From the NCBI GenBank assembly GCA_947627575.1, contig CANQWN010000002.1, forward strand, positions 179,922-243,921: a stretch of 64,000 bases of DNA, in the 5' to 3' direction. Positions 6,843 to 16,263 of the stretch are shown one piece after another. Position numbers and translations under genes: made by a program. Source of the stretch: an uncultured Clostridia bacterium (lineage in GTDB: Bacteria > Bacillota > Clostridia > Christensenellales > Borkfalkiaceae). The notes under the pieces were generated by a model. The model was given only the letters and a program-made list of their open reading frames with translations, was not told the origin of the DNA and ran no database searches. Position 1 is the stretch's first letter; every line of letters starts with the position of its first letter.

Positions 6843-9800
6843 TTATGCTTTTACTATGGTGATTACCGCTTTTTCACCGTTTATGCTCTGTTCCCGGCAG
6901 AAACCTTCCGCACTGCCCTCCGTCACCTCTTCGGCGAGGACGTCCGCGGCAAACGAACCGCTTTTGAACACTTGCAGGCATTTGCCCGAAGCGAGGTAAT
7001 ACACCTTTATCCTGTCCGTAACCTCAAAACCTGCTTCCTTGCGCATATTCTGGATTTTGGAAACTATCTCGCGCGAAACGCCCTCCTCTATAAGCTCGTC
7101 GGTAAGCGTTGCGTCGAGGGCGACCGTTATCCCGCCGTCCTGCGCGGCGACATAGCCGTTTGCGCTTTCGGTGAAAATCTGCAAGTCCTCCGCGGCGAGG
7201 GTTATGCCACCTTCCATTTGGTAAACGCCGCCGTCCTTGACGGCTTCCACCACTTCGCGCGCGTTGCAACTGCCGAGGAAAGCCGAAATTTCGCCCAACC
7301 TTTTGCCGTATTTGGGACCGAGCGTCTTTAATTGGGGTTTAAGTTTGAAACTTATATATTTGCCCGCGTCCGAAGCAAATTCCATCGCCTTTACGTTAAG
7401 CTCTTCGAGGACGATGCACTTTTCCTCTTCCGAAAGGGTTACTTCCTTATCCGAAACCACCGCCATTTTGGCAAGCGGCTGTCTGTTTTTGATATTGCCG
7501 GCGTTTCTTGCCGCCCTGCCCACAGCAACTATATCCAGAACTTCTTCCATTCCCTCTTCCAGCTTTTTGTCGATATATTTTTCGTCGCATACGGGGAATG
7601 AGCAAAGATGCACGCTTTTGGGGCTTGACGGGCAGAAAGCGGGGACGAGGTTGAGATACATCATTTCCGCGATAAACGGGGTGTAAGGCGCGGTAAGTTT
7701 TGCAAGCGTTACAAGCACGGTGTACAGTACTGTGTACGCCGCCGCCTTGTCCTCCGTCATATCCTTGCCCCAATACCTGTCTCTGCCGCGGCGCACGTAC
7801 CAATTGGAAAGCACCTCGGTAAATTCCTGCAAGGCGCGGGAACTTTCAAAAATTTCATAGCGGGCGAGGCTTTCGTCCACGAATTTTATCAGGCTGTTCA
7901 GGCGGGAAAGTATCCATTTATCCATCAGCGACAGCTTACATTTTGCAAGGGAATACTCCGCGGGATTATAGCCGTCTATTTCGGCGTACAGGGTGAAGAA
8001 TGCGTACGTGTTCCAAAGCGTGCCTATATACTTGCGCTGTGCCTCGGACACGGCTTCCTCATAAAAGCGCGAGGGCAGCCAGGGCGCGGAAGAAGTGTAG
8101 AAATACCAGCGCACCGCGTCGGCACCCTGCTTATCCAGCACCGACCACGGATCGACGACGTTGCCCTTGTGTTTGGACATCTTTATGCCGTTTTTATCGT
8201 TTACGTGCCCCAAAACAATGCAGTTTTTAAAGGGCGCCCTGCCGAAAAGTATGGTGTTCAGCACAAGCAAAGTATAGAACCAGCCGCGCGTTTGGTCCAC
8301 CGCCTCGGAAATGAAATCCGCGGGGAAAGTTTTTTCAAAAAGCTGCTTGTTTTCAAACGGGTAATGGTACTGCGCGAAAGGCATACTGCCCGAATCGAAC
8401 CAACAATCGATAACTTCGGGCGTGCGCTTCATTACGCCGCCGCAGACGGGGCACTTGCAGGTTACGCCGTCGAGATAGGGGCGGTGAAGTTCTATATCGC
8501 CCTCTATGCCGCACCTCTCTTTAAGGCGGGCTTTGCTTTCCATAACTTCGTAATTTCCGCAGTCGCCGCATACCCATACGGGCAGGGGCGTGCCCCAATA
8601 CCTGTCGCGGGAAAGCCCCCAATCTATCACGTTTTCGAGGAAGTTGCCCATCCTGCCCTCTTTTATCGTGTCGGGCATCCAATTTATAGTGCGGTTGGCT
8701 TTTATTATCTCGTCCTTGACGGCGGTTACTTTTACAAACCAGCTTGACTTTGCATAGTACAGCAAAGGCGTATCGCAACGCCAGCAGTGGGGATAATCGT
8801 GTTCGAAAGGAACTACGCGGAAAAGCCTGCCGCTGTTTTCAAGCATCGCGCATATCTTGCCGTCCGCCTTTTTGGCGAAAATGCCGTTCAACTCTTCAAA
8901 GCGGCTGTCGAAACAACCCCTTTCGTCCACAAGCTGAACCACGGGCAGGTTGTAACGCTTGCCCACCTTATAGTCGTCCTCGCCGAAAGCGGGCGCGATA
9001 TGCACGACGCCCGTGCCGTCGTTCATTGTAACGTAGCCGTCGCAGACTACGTAGTGCGCGTCCGGCGCGGAATTTGCGGGGGAAATGCGCTTTATTTCTT
9101 CTACCGTATGCCCGAACAGAGGCTGATAGTGCAAACCTTCCAATTGTTTGCCTTTGAAGGTTTCAAGCGTTTCGTACTCTTCGAAAAATTTGTCCGCCAA
9201 AGCGCGGGCGAGGATATATTTTTTGCCGTCCGACAAAATTTTGACGTAATCTTCGGCGGGGTTTACGCACAGCGCGACGTTGGAAGGCAACGTCCACGGC
9301 GTCGTAGTCCACGCGAGGATGAAAGTATCCTCCTCGCCCTTTACGCCGAACGAAACCACGACGGAATTTTCCTTTAATTTTTTATAGCCCTGCGCCACCT
9401 CGTGCGAGGAGAGCGCGGTGCCGCAACGGGGGCAATAGGGAACGATTTTGTGCCCCTTGTACAAAAGCCCCTTGTCGTTTATGCGCTTTATCGCCCACCA
9501 CTCCGATTCGATATATTTATCGTCGTAAGTGACGTACGGGTTTTGCATATCCGCCCAATAGCCCACGCGGCGGGACATATCCTCCCACTCGCTTTTATAC
9601 TTCCAGACGGATTGCTTGCACTGCTTTATAAACGGCTCGATACCGTAACTTTCTATCTGCGGCTTGCCGTCAAGCCCCAAAGATTTTTCCACTTCCAGCT
9701 CGACGGGCAGTCCGTGCGTATCCCAACCCGCCTTTCTTAAAACGTGGTAGCCCTTCATCGTGCGGTAGCGGGGTATGATGTCCTTCATAACGCGCGTTAA

Positions 9801-9977
9801 AATGTGCCCGATATGCGGCTTGCCGTTGGCTGTGGGAGGACCGTCGTAAAAGGAAAATTCCTCGCCGCCTTCGCGCGAGGTCATGCTGTCCTCAAACACG
9901 CGGTTCTGTTCCCAAAAAGCGGTTATTTGCTTTTCGCGTTCAACGAAATTCAAAGATGTGTCTACCTTTTTGTACAT
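6843..9977 (-). CDS. ileS: Isoleucyl-tRNA synthetase
   Basis: A 1044-residue class Ia synthetase. Seen: the HIGH motif in GKPHIGHIL (H55-H58), the editing-domain stretch TWTTTPWTLPSN, the tryptophan-rich WFDSGSMPFAQ region, the KMSKS loop as KMSKHKGN (about residue 600), and the anticodon-binding domain after it. The opening FYDGPPTANGKPHIGH and the length fit the IleS2-like (eukaryote-like) branch, some members of which tolerate mupirocin; that property is not proven here. Expression is controlled by a tRNA-Ile T-box leader (10024-10262) that carries an ATC specifier. Confidence 0.95.
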   Translation of the reverse strand: MYKKVDTSLNFVEREKQITAFWEQNRVFEDSMTSREGGEEFSFYDGPPTANGKPHIGHILTRVMKDIIPRYRTMKGYHVLRKAGWDTHGLPVELEVEKSLGLDGKPQIESYGIEPFIKQCKQSVWKYKSEWEDMSRRVGYWADMQNPYVTYDDKYIESEWWAIKRINDKGLLYKGHKIVPYCPRCGTALSSHEVAQGYKKLKENSVVVSFGVKGEEDTFILAWTTTPWTLPSNVALCVNPAEDYVKILSDGKKYILARALADKFFEEYETLETFKGKQLEGLHYQPLFGHTVEEIKRISPANSAPDAHYVVCDGYVTMNDGTGVVHIAPAFGEDDYKVGKRYNLPVVQLVDERGCFDSRFEELNGIFAKKADGKICAMLENSGRLFRVVPFEHDYPHCWRCDTPLLYYAKSSWFVKVTAVKDEIIKANRTINWMPDTIKEGRMGNFLENVIDWGLSRDRYWGTPLPVWVCGDCGNYEVMESKARLKERCGIEGDIELHRPYLDGVTCKCPVCGGVMKRTPEVIDCWFDSGSMPFAQYHYPFENKQLFEKTFPADFISEAVDQTRGWFYTLLVLNTILFGRAPFKNCIVLGHVNDKNGIKMSKHKGNVVDPWSVLDKQGADAVRWYFYTSSAPWLPSRFYEEAVSEAQRKYIGTLWNTYAFFTLYAEIDGYNPAEYSLAKCKLSLMDKWILSRLNSLIKFVDESLARYEIFESSRALQEFTEVLSNWYVRRGRDRYWGKDMTEDKAAAYTVLYTVLVTLAKLTAPYTPFIAEMMYLNLVPAFCPSSPKSVHLCSFPVCDEKYIDKKLEEGMEEVLDIVAVGRAARNAGNIKNRQPLAKMAVVSDKEVTLSEEEKCIVLEELNVKAMEFASDAGKYISFKLKPQLKTLGPKYGKRLGEISAFLGSCNAREVVEAVKDGGVYQMEGGITLAAEDLQIFTESANGYVAAQDGGITVALDATLTDELIEEGVSREIVSKIQNMRKEAGFEVTDRIKVYYLASGKCLQVFKSGSFAADVLAEEVTEGSAEGFCREQSINGEKAVITIVKA

Positions 9978-10023
9978 ATATGCTCCTTACGGTTATTTGC
10001 GGTTATCCGCGTATGCTGCGGGG

Positions 10024-10060
10024 ACAAAAAAAGCCTTCGCGTTTTGGAAATCGCAAAGAC
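10024..10060 (-). terminator. Regulated terminator of the ileS T-box
   Basis: On the - strand GTCTTTGCG (10060-10052) pairs with CGCGAAGGC (10041-10033), using G-U wobbles, followed by a T run at 10032-10026. It lies about 45 nt before the ileS ATG. Confidence 0.85.
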
Positions 10061-10262
10061 TTTTATATACCACCAAAACAAACTATCATTTGCCGCGCCT
10101 TTGACGGAGCGCGAACCCGTACCCCCTTACTTGGCGAAGCGTTGGGAGGGTAGGCTAAAAGGTGATATCCTTAAAGCGCGCTTACCGCCTTGCACCTGAC
10201 GGCGGCTCTCTGAAAAGCGAATTCTTCAAGGCGTTGTCCTTTATCGTCGCCTTTAACTATTT
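10024..10262 (-). ncRNA. T-box riboswitch, tRNA-Ile specific (ileS leader)
   Basis: Read on the - strand, the leader shows the Stem I landmarks AGAGAG (10211-10206) and GGTGCAAGGCGG (10196-10185), the specifier loop GGATATCACC with ATC (Ile) at 10166-10164, a T-box bulge GGTGGTA (10074-10068) whose TGGT can pair with the tRNA 3' end ACCA, and a terminator hairpin just before ileS. Known mechanism: uncharged tRNA stabilises an antiterminator. The sequence after GGTGGTA departs from the usual ACCGCG, so the antiterminator is somewhat divergent. Boundaries are approximate; the 5' end is set from the promoter. Confidence 0.9.
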
Positions 10263-10268
10263 TTTTAT

Positions 10269-10297
10269 ATTATATATTTTCGGAACGGGATTGTAAA
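10269..10297 (-). promoter_or_regulatory. Promoter of the ileS T-box transcript
   Basis: TTTACA (10297-10292), 17-bp spacer, TATAAT (10274-10269) on the - strand; expected start near 10262. Confidence 0.85.
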
Positions 10298-10351
10298 GCA
10301 AAATCGCGGCGTTTTGCGGGGATTTGCAAGCATTATCCCGCCGATTTTTTT

Positions 10352-10420
10352 GCGGCGCGGAATTGTACGCGCCGCGGCGGATTTTGTTTTAATACCCGTT
10401 AAACGCGGCATATTGCCGCG
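10352..10420. repeat. Two GC-rich hairpins between tsaD and the ileS leader
   Basis: CGCGGCA/TGCCGCG at 10404-10410 and 10414-10420 lies just after the tsaD stop and may end that transcript, though only TTTAAC follows on the - strand. A second 8-bp stem pairs 10352-10359 with 10368-10375. With these two, the promoter and the T-box, the 447-nt gap 9978-10424 is largely accounted for; I see no gene in it. Confidence 0.5.
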
Positions 10421-10424
10421 CCGA

Positions 10425-11456
10425 TTACAATTTTATCTGCGCCGCCGCGTTTATAGAAAGGGGCGCGAAATCGCCCGCGGCATACCTTATCAAGCCTTCC
10501 GCCGCTATCATTGCGCCGTTATCCGTGCAATATTTTTTTTCGGGAAGGACAAGTTTTAACCCCGCTTTACGGCAGGCGGACGTAAGCCTTTCACGCAGGT
10601 ATGCGTTTGCCGCCACGCCGCCGCCCGCTGTGACGGTGTTTACCCCGCGGGACAGGGCGCATTCCACCGTCTTGTCCACAAGCGGGTCTATCGCCGCGCA
10701 CTGGAAAGATTTTGCAACGTCCGCGGCGGGGATTTTTTCGCCGCGCATCGTCAGGGTATGGCAATAATTTATTACGGCTGTTTTAAGTCCGCTGTAAGAA
10801 AATTGAAGCCGCGAAGAATTTTTTACGAGACAGCGGGGCAGGGGCACTGAATTTGTTCCGCACACGGCAAGTTTTTGGACGTTGGGTCCGCCCGGGTAAG
10901 GCAAACCGAGCACCCTTGCAACCTTATCGAACGCCTCGCCCGCGGCGTCGTCGCATGTGCCGCCGAGGAAGGCATAGGACGTGTAGCTTTCGGCAAGCAG
11001 TATTGCGGTATGCCCGCCGCTTGCAAGCAGAGAGACGAACGGGGGCTGTAAACTTTCATCTACGAGGTAACTTGCCGCCAGATGCCCGCGCACGTGATTT
11101 ACCGCTATAAGCGGCAAATTGAGCGAATATGCGAAGGATTTTGCGAAAGACAAGCCCACGAGAAGCGCGCCCAAAAGCCCCGCGCCGTACGTCACCGCTA
11201 CTGCGTTAAGCTGCGCGGGAGCTACGCCCGCCCTTTCAAGCGCGGCGCGCACCGCTACGTCCACCGCGTCGGTATGCGCGCGGGAAGCTATCTCGGGAAC
11301 CACTCCGCCGTACTTCGCCTGTTCTGTTGCGGAGGAAATTATTACGTCGGACAGCAACTTTCTGCCGCGCACTACCGCGGCGGCGGTTTCGTCGCAACTT
11401 GTTTCTATGCCTAAAATAAGCGGCGTGTCCGTTTTAAGGGGAGACGGGTTATACAT
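10425..11456 (-). CDS. tsaD: tRNA N6-threonylcarbamoyladenosine transferase TsaD
   Basis: A 343-residue Kae1/TsaD protein of the ASKHA fold. It transfers the threonylcarbamoyl group to A37 of ANN-decoding tRNAs together with TsaB and TsaE. Seen: ILGIETSCDETAAAVV at the N-terminus, the metal-binding HxxxH as VNHVRGHLAAS, and the late block TVTAGGGVAANAYLR. The start at 11456 is chosen because it follows an SD-like GAGG; a TTG start at 11474 would add six residues with no SD. It ends the secA-prfB-hypothetical-tsaD run. tsaB and tsaE are not in the window. Confidence 0.95.
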   Translation of the reverse strand: MYNPSPLKTDTPLILGIETSCDETAAAVVRGRKLLSDVIISSATEQAKYGGVVPEIASRAHTDAVDVAVRAALERAGVAPAQLNAVAVTYGAGLLGALLVGLSFAKSFAYSLNLPLIAVNHVRGHLAASYLVDESLQPPFVSLLASGGHTAILLAESYTSYAFLGGTCDDAAGEAFDKVARVLGLPYPGGPNVQKLAVCGTNSVPLPRCLVKNSSRLQFSYSGLKTAVINYCHTLTMRGEKIPAADVAKSFQCAAIDPLVDKTVECALSRGVNTVTAGGGVAANAYLRERLTSACRKAGLKLVLPEKKYCTDNGAMIAAEGLIRYAAGDFAPLSINAAAQIKL

Positions 11457-11501
11457 TTCTGCCTCGGCGTACAAGCGTCCGCGGGGTAAACCTGCGGACG
11501 G

Positions 11502-11945
11502 TTATTCTTCTCCCGTATATACGTCGTCGAAGCCCATGGGGTCGTCGTCCGCTACGGGAAGCGCTTCCGCAACGGGCTGTTCCGCCCACGAAAAGTCGGT
11601 AACCACGCCGGAAGTGTTGGTGTAAGGTATAAGCGCCGTCTCTATCTCGGCGGCAAGCGTAAGCGCGGGCGCGGCTTTTTTGGATTGATAGTTGCCCTGC
11701 GCCACCATACTTTCGATGATGAACACGCAGGTATGTAAATATTCCGCCGCGTCCTCGGCGCACTTTACCTGACGTTCCGGCAAAGCCGTGGGAATTTCGG
11801 TAAGCGCAACGCCGAGTTTTACCGTGTTTTCGATAAGCATATCGCCTAATTTGGCTTTTTCCAACCTGTGAGTGGAAGTGCGGTAAAGTTCGTATATCCT
11901 CTTTGAAAATTCCTTTGCCGCCGCGGGTAATATAAGTACTTTCAT
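11502..11945 (-). CDS. Small helical protein of unknown function
   Basis: A 147-residue protein. The first ~110 residues appear wholly helical with regular spacing (KEFSKRIYELYRTSTHRLEKAKLGDMLI and so on, given here only in part), suggesting a four-helix bundle; the last ~35 residues are acidic and rich in Ala, Pro and Asp. The pattern loosely recalls the S23/four-helix-bundle family associated with rRNA intervening sequences, but I cannot claim homology. It sits 8 nt after prfB and 45 nt before tsaD on the same strand, so it is probably co-transcribed with translation-related genes. Function unknown. Confidence 0.7.
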   Translation of the reverse strand: MKVLILPAAAKEFSKRIYELYRTSTHRLEKAKLGDMLIENTVKLGVALTEIPTALPERQVKCAEDAAEYLHTCVFIIESMVAQGNYQSKKAAPALTLAAEIETALIPYTNTSGVVTDFSWAEQPVAEALPVADDDPMGFDDVYTGEE

Positions 11946-11953
11946 TTAATCAC

Positions 11954-13054
11954 CTATATCGTCTTTTTGAGATAGTCTATGATAAAGCCCTGTATGTCGC
12001 CGTCCATAACCGCCTGAACGTTGGTATTTTCGTAACCCGTCCTGTGGTCCTTTACAAGCGTGTACGGGCAGAACACGTAGGAGCGTATCTGGCTGCCCCA
12101 CTCTATCTTTTTTATTTCGCCTTTAAGTTCGGCGTCTGCCATTTCCCTTTCGGCTATCTGCCTTTCGATAAGTTTTGCGCGCAGATATTTAAACGCCATT
12201 TCCTTATTCTGCAATTGGCTTCTTTCGTTCTGGCAGGTTACCACTATGCCCGTGGGGAAGTGGGTTATCCTTATCGCCGTTTCGGTTTTGTTTACTTTCT
12301 GTCCGCCCGCGCCCGATGAACGGTATACGTCTATCCTTATGTCCTCGTCGCGGATTTCAACTTCGTTGTCGTCGTCTATTTCGGGCATAACTTCAAGCGA
12401 AGCGAACGACGTATGGCGGCGTTTGTTGCTGTCGAAAGGGGAAATGCGCACCAACCTGTGCACGCCCTTTTCCGCCTTTAAAAAGCCGTAGGCGTTTTCG
12501 CCGTCAACTTTGAAACTTACGCTTTTAAGCCCAGCCTCGTCCCCCTCCTCGAAGTCGAGTTCGGTAACTTTAAAGCCCTCTTCCTCGCAGTAGCGGGTGT
12601 ACATTCTGTAAAGCATCTGCGTCCAATCGCACGCTTCGGTGCCGCCCGCGCCCGCGTGGAGGTTTAAAATGGCGTTGTTGGCGTCGTACTTGCCGCGAAG
12701 CAGGGCGCGTATGCGCATATCGCCTATATCCTTATCCGCAACGGCTATCATACCTTCCAATTCCGGGATAAGGCTTTCGTCGTCGGCTTCCTCTATAAGG
12801 TCGATAAACGCGTTGGCGTCGGCAAGTTCCGCCTCGCCCTTTTTGTACGCGCTTATCTTGTTTTCGACGGAAGAAATTTCCCTGCCTATGCGCGTGGATT
12901 TTTCAAGATCCTGCCACACTTCGGGCTTTTCCTGTTCGGCTTTAAGCTGTTCAACCTTGTCCTGCAAGTGGTCAATATCCATGGCGTAGCCCGCTTCCGC
13001 AAGGTTATCCGACAGGGCTTTAAGTTTTAAACGGTAATCGTCTGCTTTGAACAT
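11954..13054 (-). CDS. prfB: Peptide chain release factor 2
   Basis: A 366-residue class I release factor that reads UGA and UAA. Seen: the GGQ peptidyl-hydrolysis motif (SSGAGGQKVNKTETAIR) and the SPF anticodon-like tripeptide in RISPFDSNKRRHTSF, which marks RF2 rather than RF1. Most bacterial prfB genes carry an in-frame UGA after about codon 25 that forces an autoregulatory +1 frameshift; here the frame is continuous, and the equivalent region (EAGYAMDID) has neither the CUU-UGA slip site nor the UGA. It follows secA by 6 nt, the usual Bacillota arrangement. Confidence 0.95.
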   Translation of the reverse strand: MFKADDYRLKLKALSDNLAEAGYAMDIDHLQDKVEQLKAEQEKPEVWQDLEKSTRIGREISSVENKISAYKKGEAELADANAFIDLIEEADDESLIPELEGMIAVADKDIGDMRIRALLRGKYDANNAILNLHAGAGGTEACDWTQMLYRMYTRYCEEEGFKVTELDFEEGDEAGLKSVSFKVDGENAYGFLKAEKGVHRLVRISPFDSNKRRHTSFASLEVMPEIDDDNEVEIRDEDIRIDVYRSSGAGGQKVNKTETAIRITHFPTGIVVTCQNERSQLQNKEMAFKYLRAKLIERQIAEREMADAELKGEIKKIEWGSQIRSYVFCPYTLVKDHRTGYENTNVQAVMDGDIQGFIIDYLKKTI

Positions 13055-13060
13055 AATGAA

Positions 13061-16000
13061 TTACTTGTGGTCCTTCCAATAACAGCAATCTTTGTATTTT
13101 TTGCCGCTTCCGCAGGGGCAGGGGTCGTTGCGCCCTACTTTTTTGGCGGCAACTTTGGGCTGCGCCTTGCCGTCAATATTCGCAAACAGTTCCTGCGGGG
13201 GTTGGGGCGCGCCGCCGACGAAAGGTCCCTGCGGCTGCGCTTTTGCCGCCTTTGCGGCTTCTTCCTTTATCTTTTGTTCGGCTTCCGCGCTGCGCTGTTC
13301 CGCAATTTTCGCCGCGCGCGCCGCCACGTCTGCGGGAATGGGGCTTAACGGCCTTGCGTTTTCAAGCGAAGCCACGGGCACCGTGGGCATCTGCGCGGTA
13401 GGCGTGATTTTTATGGGTCTGGGCGGGGGCGCAACGCGCACTATCCTGCCCTTCAACAGGCGGGAGATGGTAGTGATCTGGATACGCTCTATCATCTCGT
13501 CGAACATTTCAAACCCTTCCTGCTTGTAGGCTATTACGGGGTCCTGCTGGGCGTAGCCGCGCAAGCCTATTCCCTTTCTCAATTGGTCCATAGCGTCGAT
13601 ATGGTCTATCCAGTTTCTGTCTACCGCGCGCAACAGTTCGTTGCGTTCGATCTGGTGATAGTCCACTTCGCCGCCGGTATTTTCGCTTATATTGGTTATC
13701 TTCTGTTCGTAGGCTTTTATAACTTCCTTCGAAATTTTGTTCAGCGCGCTTTCGTAATCCCATCTTTCAAGGTTTTCGCGCGTTACGGTATAATCGCACT
13801 CGTCGGGATATACGCGCTGGCGCAAAGCCTCGTTAAGGGCGTTTTCGTCCCATTTTTCGGGCATAGCCTCCACGTTCACCGTTTCGGAAAGCACTTTGGC
13901 AATATAGTCGGGGATGTATTTCAGCATCTGCCCGTGCACGTCCTCGCCTTTAAGCACCTTCATACGCTCGCCATAGATGGTTTTGCGCTGTTCGTTCATA
14001 ACTTCGTCGTATTGAAGGGTGTGCTTTCTTATGCCGAAGTTTCTGCCCTCTATGGCGCGCTGGGCGTTTTCTATGCTGCGTGAAAGCAATTTGGATTGCA
14101 GGCACTGGTCCTCCTCTATCCTGAAAGCCTGATACAGCTTTTTCATGCTTTCGCCGCCGAAGCGCTTTGCAAGGTCGTCCTCAAGGGATATGAAGAACAC
14201 GGAATCGCCGGGGTCGCCCTGACGTCCGCTACGCCCGCGCAACTGGTTGTCTATACGGCGGGATTCGTGGCGTTCGGTACCGAGGATACACAGCCCGCCC
14301 GCTTCCACAACGCGCACCTTTTCCTCGTCGGTTTCCTTTTTGTACATATCGTACAGTTCGGCATAGCGATTTCTCGCCGCTGTTTCCTCTTCGTTGAAAG
14401 GTCTGTCGGCGTAGGATATCGCAACCTCTATCATATCGTGGTCGTAATTTTCCTCGCGCATGCGTTTTTTGGCGAGATATTCGGGGTTGCCGCCCAAAAG
14501 TATATCGGTGCCGCGCCCCGCCATGTTGGTGGCTATGGTAACAGCCCCGTATCGGCCTGCCTGCGCAACTATCTCCGCTTCGCGTTCGTGGTTCTTCGCG
14601 TTGAGAATATTGTGCTTTATGCCGTTGCGGCGGAGTAGACGGGAAATTTCTTCCGACTTATCTACCGTAACAGTACCTATAAGGATGGGTTGCCCCTTTG
14701 AATGTCTTTCGATAACTTCGTTTACTATCGCTTTCTTTTTGCCCTCTACGGTGGAATAGATCATATCGGGATAATCTTTTCTCTTCACGGGGCGGTTGGT
14801 GGGAATTTCTATTACGTCAAGCGAATAGATAGTTCTGAATTCGTCCTCTTCCGTCTTTGCCGTACCCGTCATGCCGGACAGTTTTTTGTAAAGGCGGAAA
14901 TAGTTTTGGAAGGTAACGGTGGCGTGCGTCTTGTTTTCGTCCTTTACCTTTACCCTTTCCTTTGCCTCTATCGCCTGATGCAACCCGTCGGAATAGCGCC
15001 TGCCGTTTAAGATACGGCCCGTAAATTCGTCTACTATAAGTATTTCGCCGTCGGGAGAAACGATATATTCTTCGCCGTTATGGAACAGCTCGTGCGCTTT
15101 AAGCGCCTGCTGTATGTGGTGGTTGAGATCGGCGTTTTCGATATCGCCGAGGTTGGCTATGCCGAAAAACCTTTCCGCCTTTGCCGCGCCCTTTTCGGTT
15201 ATGGTAACCGACTTTTCCTTGCGGTCGATGATATAGTCCCAATTTTCCATTTCTTCAAGCACGGCGGCAAGTTTTTCCTGCGCGGCTTTTTCCTCTTCGG
15301 AAAGTTCCTTCTTGCGTTTGGAAGGCGCCTTCTTTTCGGCGTCCTTTTTGTCGTCGTCGAAGCCGCCCGTAAGCGTACGCACGAACTTATCCACGTCCTC
15401 GTACAGCTTGCTGCTTGTGCCGCCCGCGCCCGAAATTATCAGGGGGGTACGCGCTTCGTCTATGAGAATGGAGTCCACCTCGTCGATGATACAGAAATTG
15501 AGGTCGCGCTGAACCATTGCGGGAATACTTGTTTTGAGGTTGTCGCGCAAGTAGTCGAAGCCCAACTCGTTATTGGTGGCATAGATTATGTCGCACTTGT
15601 ACGCCTTTTGCTTTTCGGCGTCGTCCATTCCGGGCACCACCACGCCTACGGTAAGCCCCATAAATTTATGCACTTTGCCCATCCACTCGGCGTCGCGCTT
15701 TGCAAGGTAATCGTTTACCGTTACGATGTGCACGCCGTTGCCCGTAAGCGCGTTGAGATATGCGGGCAGGGTGGAAACAAGCGTTTTGCCTTCGCCCGTC
15801 TTCATTTCGGCTATTCTGCCCTGATGCAGGCAGATGCCGCCTATTATCTGGACGTGGAAATGCTTCATTTTAAGCACGCGCCAACTTGCCTCGCGCAAGG
15901 CGGCAAACGCGTCGAAAAGTATGTCGTCAAGCGTTTCGCCGTTTTTAAGCCTTTCCTTAAAAATGCCCGTCTGGCTTTTAAGTTCCTCGTCGGTCATAGC

Positions 16001-16102
16001 CTGATACTTGGGTTCAAGCTCTTCCACTTTAACCGCAAGTTTATCAAGTTTTTTAAGACTTCTGCGGCTGTCCGAACCGAGGATATATTTTATCAGTCCC
16101 AT
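13061..16102 (-). CDS. secA: Preprotein translocase ATPase SecA
   Basis: A 1013-residue SecA, the ATPase that drives export through SecYEG. Seen: the motor motifs EMKTGEGKTLV (Walker A) and IIDEVDSILIDEARTP (Walker B), the HELF/ILNAKNHEREAEIVAQAG regions, ATNMAGRGTDI and the helicase-like GRSGRQGDPG, and a C-terminal zinc-binding SEC-C motif (CPCGSGKKYKDCC). It is ~170 residues longer than B. subtilis SecA. Part of the excess is a charged insert near residues 245-290 (DDDKKDAEKKAPSKRKKEL and onward) and part a Pro/Ala-rich linker before SEC-C. It has its own promoter at 16137-16165 and SD GGAG. Confidence 0.97.
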   Translation of the reverse strand: MGLIKYILGSDSRRSLKKLDKLAVKVEELEPKYQAMTDEELKSQTGIFKERLKNGETLDDILFDAFAALREASWRVLKMKHFHVQIIGGICLHQGRIAEMKTGEGKTLVSTLPAYLNALTGNGVHIVTVNDYLAKRDAEWMGKVHKFMGLTVGVVVPGMDDAEKQKAYKCDIIYATNNELGFDYLRDNLKTSIPAMVQRDLNFCIIDEVDSILIDEARTPLIISGAGGTSSKLYEDVDKFVRTLTGGFDDDKKDAEKKAPSKRKKELSEEEKAAQEKLAAVLEEMENWDYIIDRKEKSVTITEKGAAKAERFFGIANLGDIENADLNHHIQQALKAHELFHNGEEYIVSPDGEILIVDEFTGRILNGRRYSDGLHQAIEAKERVKVKDENKTHATVTFQNYFRLYKKLSGMTGTAKTEEDEFRTIYSLDVIEIPTNRPVKRKDYPDMIYSTVEGKKKAIVNEVIERHSKGQPILIGTVTVDKSEEISRLLRRNGIKHNILNAKNHEREAEIVAQAGRYGAVTIATNMAGRGTDILLGGNPEYLAKKRMREENYDHDMIEVAISYADRPFNEEETAARNRYAELYDMYKKETDEEKVRVVEAGGLCILGTERHESRRIDNQLRGRSGRQGDPGDSVFFISLEDDLAKRFGGESMKKLYQAFRIEEDQCLQSKLLSRSIENAQRAIEGRNFGIRKHTLQYDEVMNEQRKTIYGERMKVLKGEDVHGQMLKYIPDYIAKVLSETVNVEAMPEKWDENALNEALRQRVYPDECDYTVTRENLERWDYESALNKISKEVIKAYEQKITNISENTGGEVDYHQIERNELLRAVDRNWIDHIDAMDQLRKGIGLRGYAQQDPVIAYKQEGFEMFDEMIERIQITTISRLLKGRIVRVAPPPRPIKITPTAQMPTVPVASLENARPLSPIPADVAARAAKIAEQRSAEAEQKIKEEAAKAAKAQPQGPFVGGAPQPPQELFANIDGKAQPKVAAKKVGRNDPCPCGSGKKYKDCCYWKDHK

Positions 16103-16136
16103 AAAACTTCTCCGTTAAAAATCGAAACTATATATA

Positions 16137-16165
16137 ATTGTACTATATTTTCGGTTTAAAGTAAA
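16137..16165 (-). promoter_or_regulatory. Promoter of secA-prfB operon
   Basis: TTTACT (16165-16160), 17-bp spacer, TACAAT (16142-16137) on the - strand. The leader is about 28 nt and carries GGAG before ATG 16102. The rest of 16166-16263 holds only a GC-rich imperfect hairpin just after the ade stop. Confidence 0.8.
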
Positions 16166-16263
16166 TTTTTTTACCCGACAAATTGATATTTTTTTGAATT
16201 CAACCGCGATATTTAACCTTTTTTTCGACTTAATCCCCCGCCGCGCCGCGGCAAAGCGGCAAT

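Noticed and set aside
12960..13054. Hidden programmed frameshift in prfB
   Set aside because: The reading frame is continuous and no CUU-UGA site or internal SD is present in the expected place.
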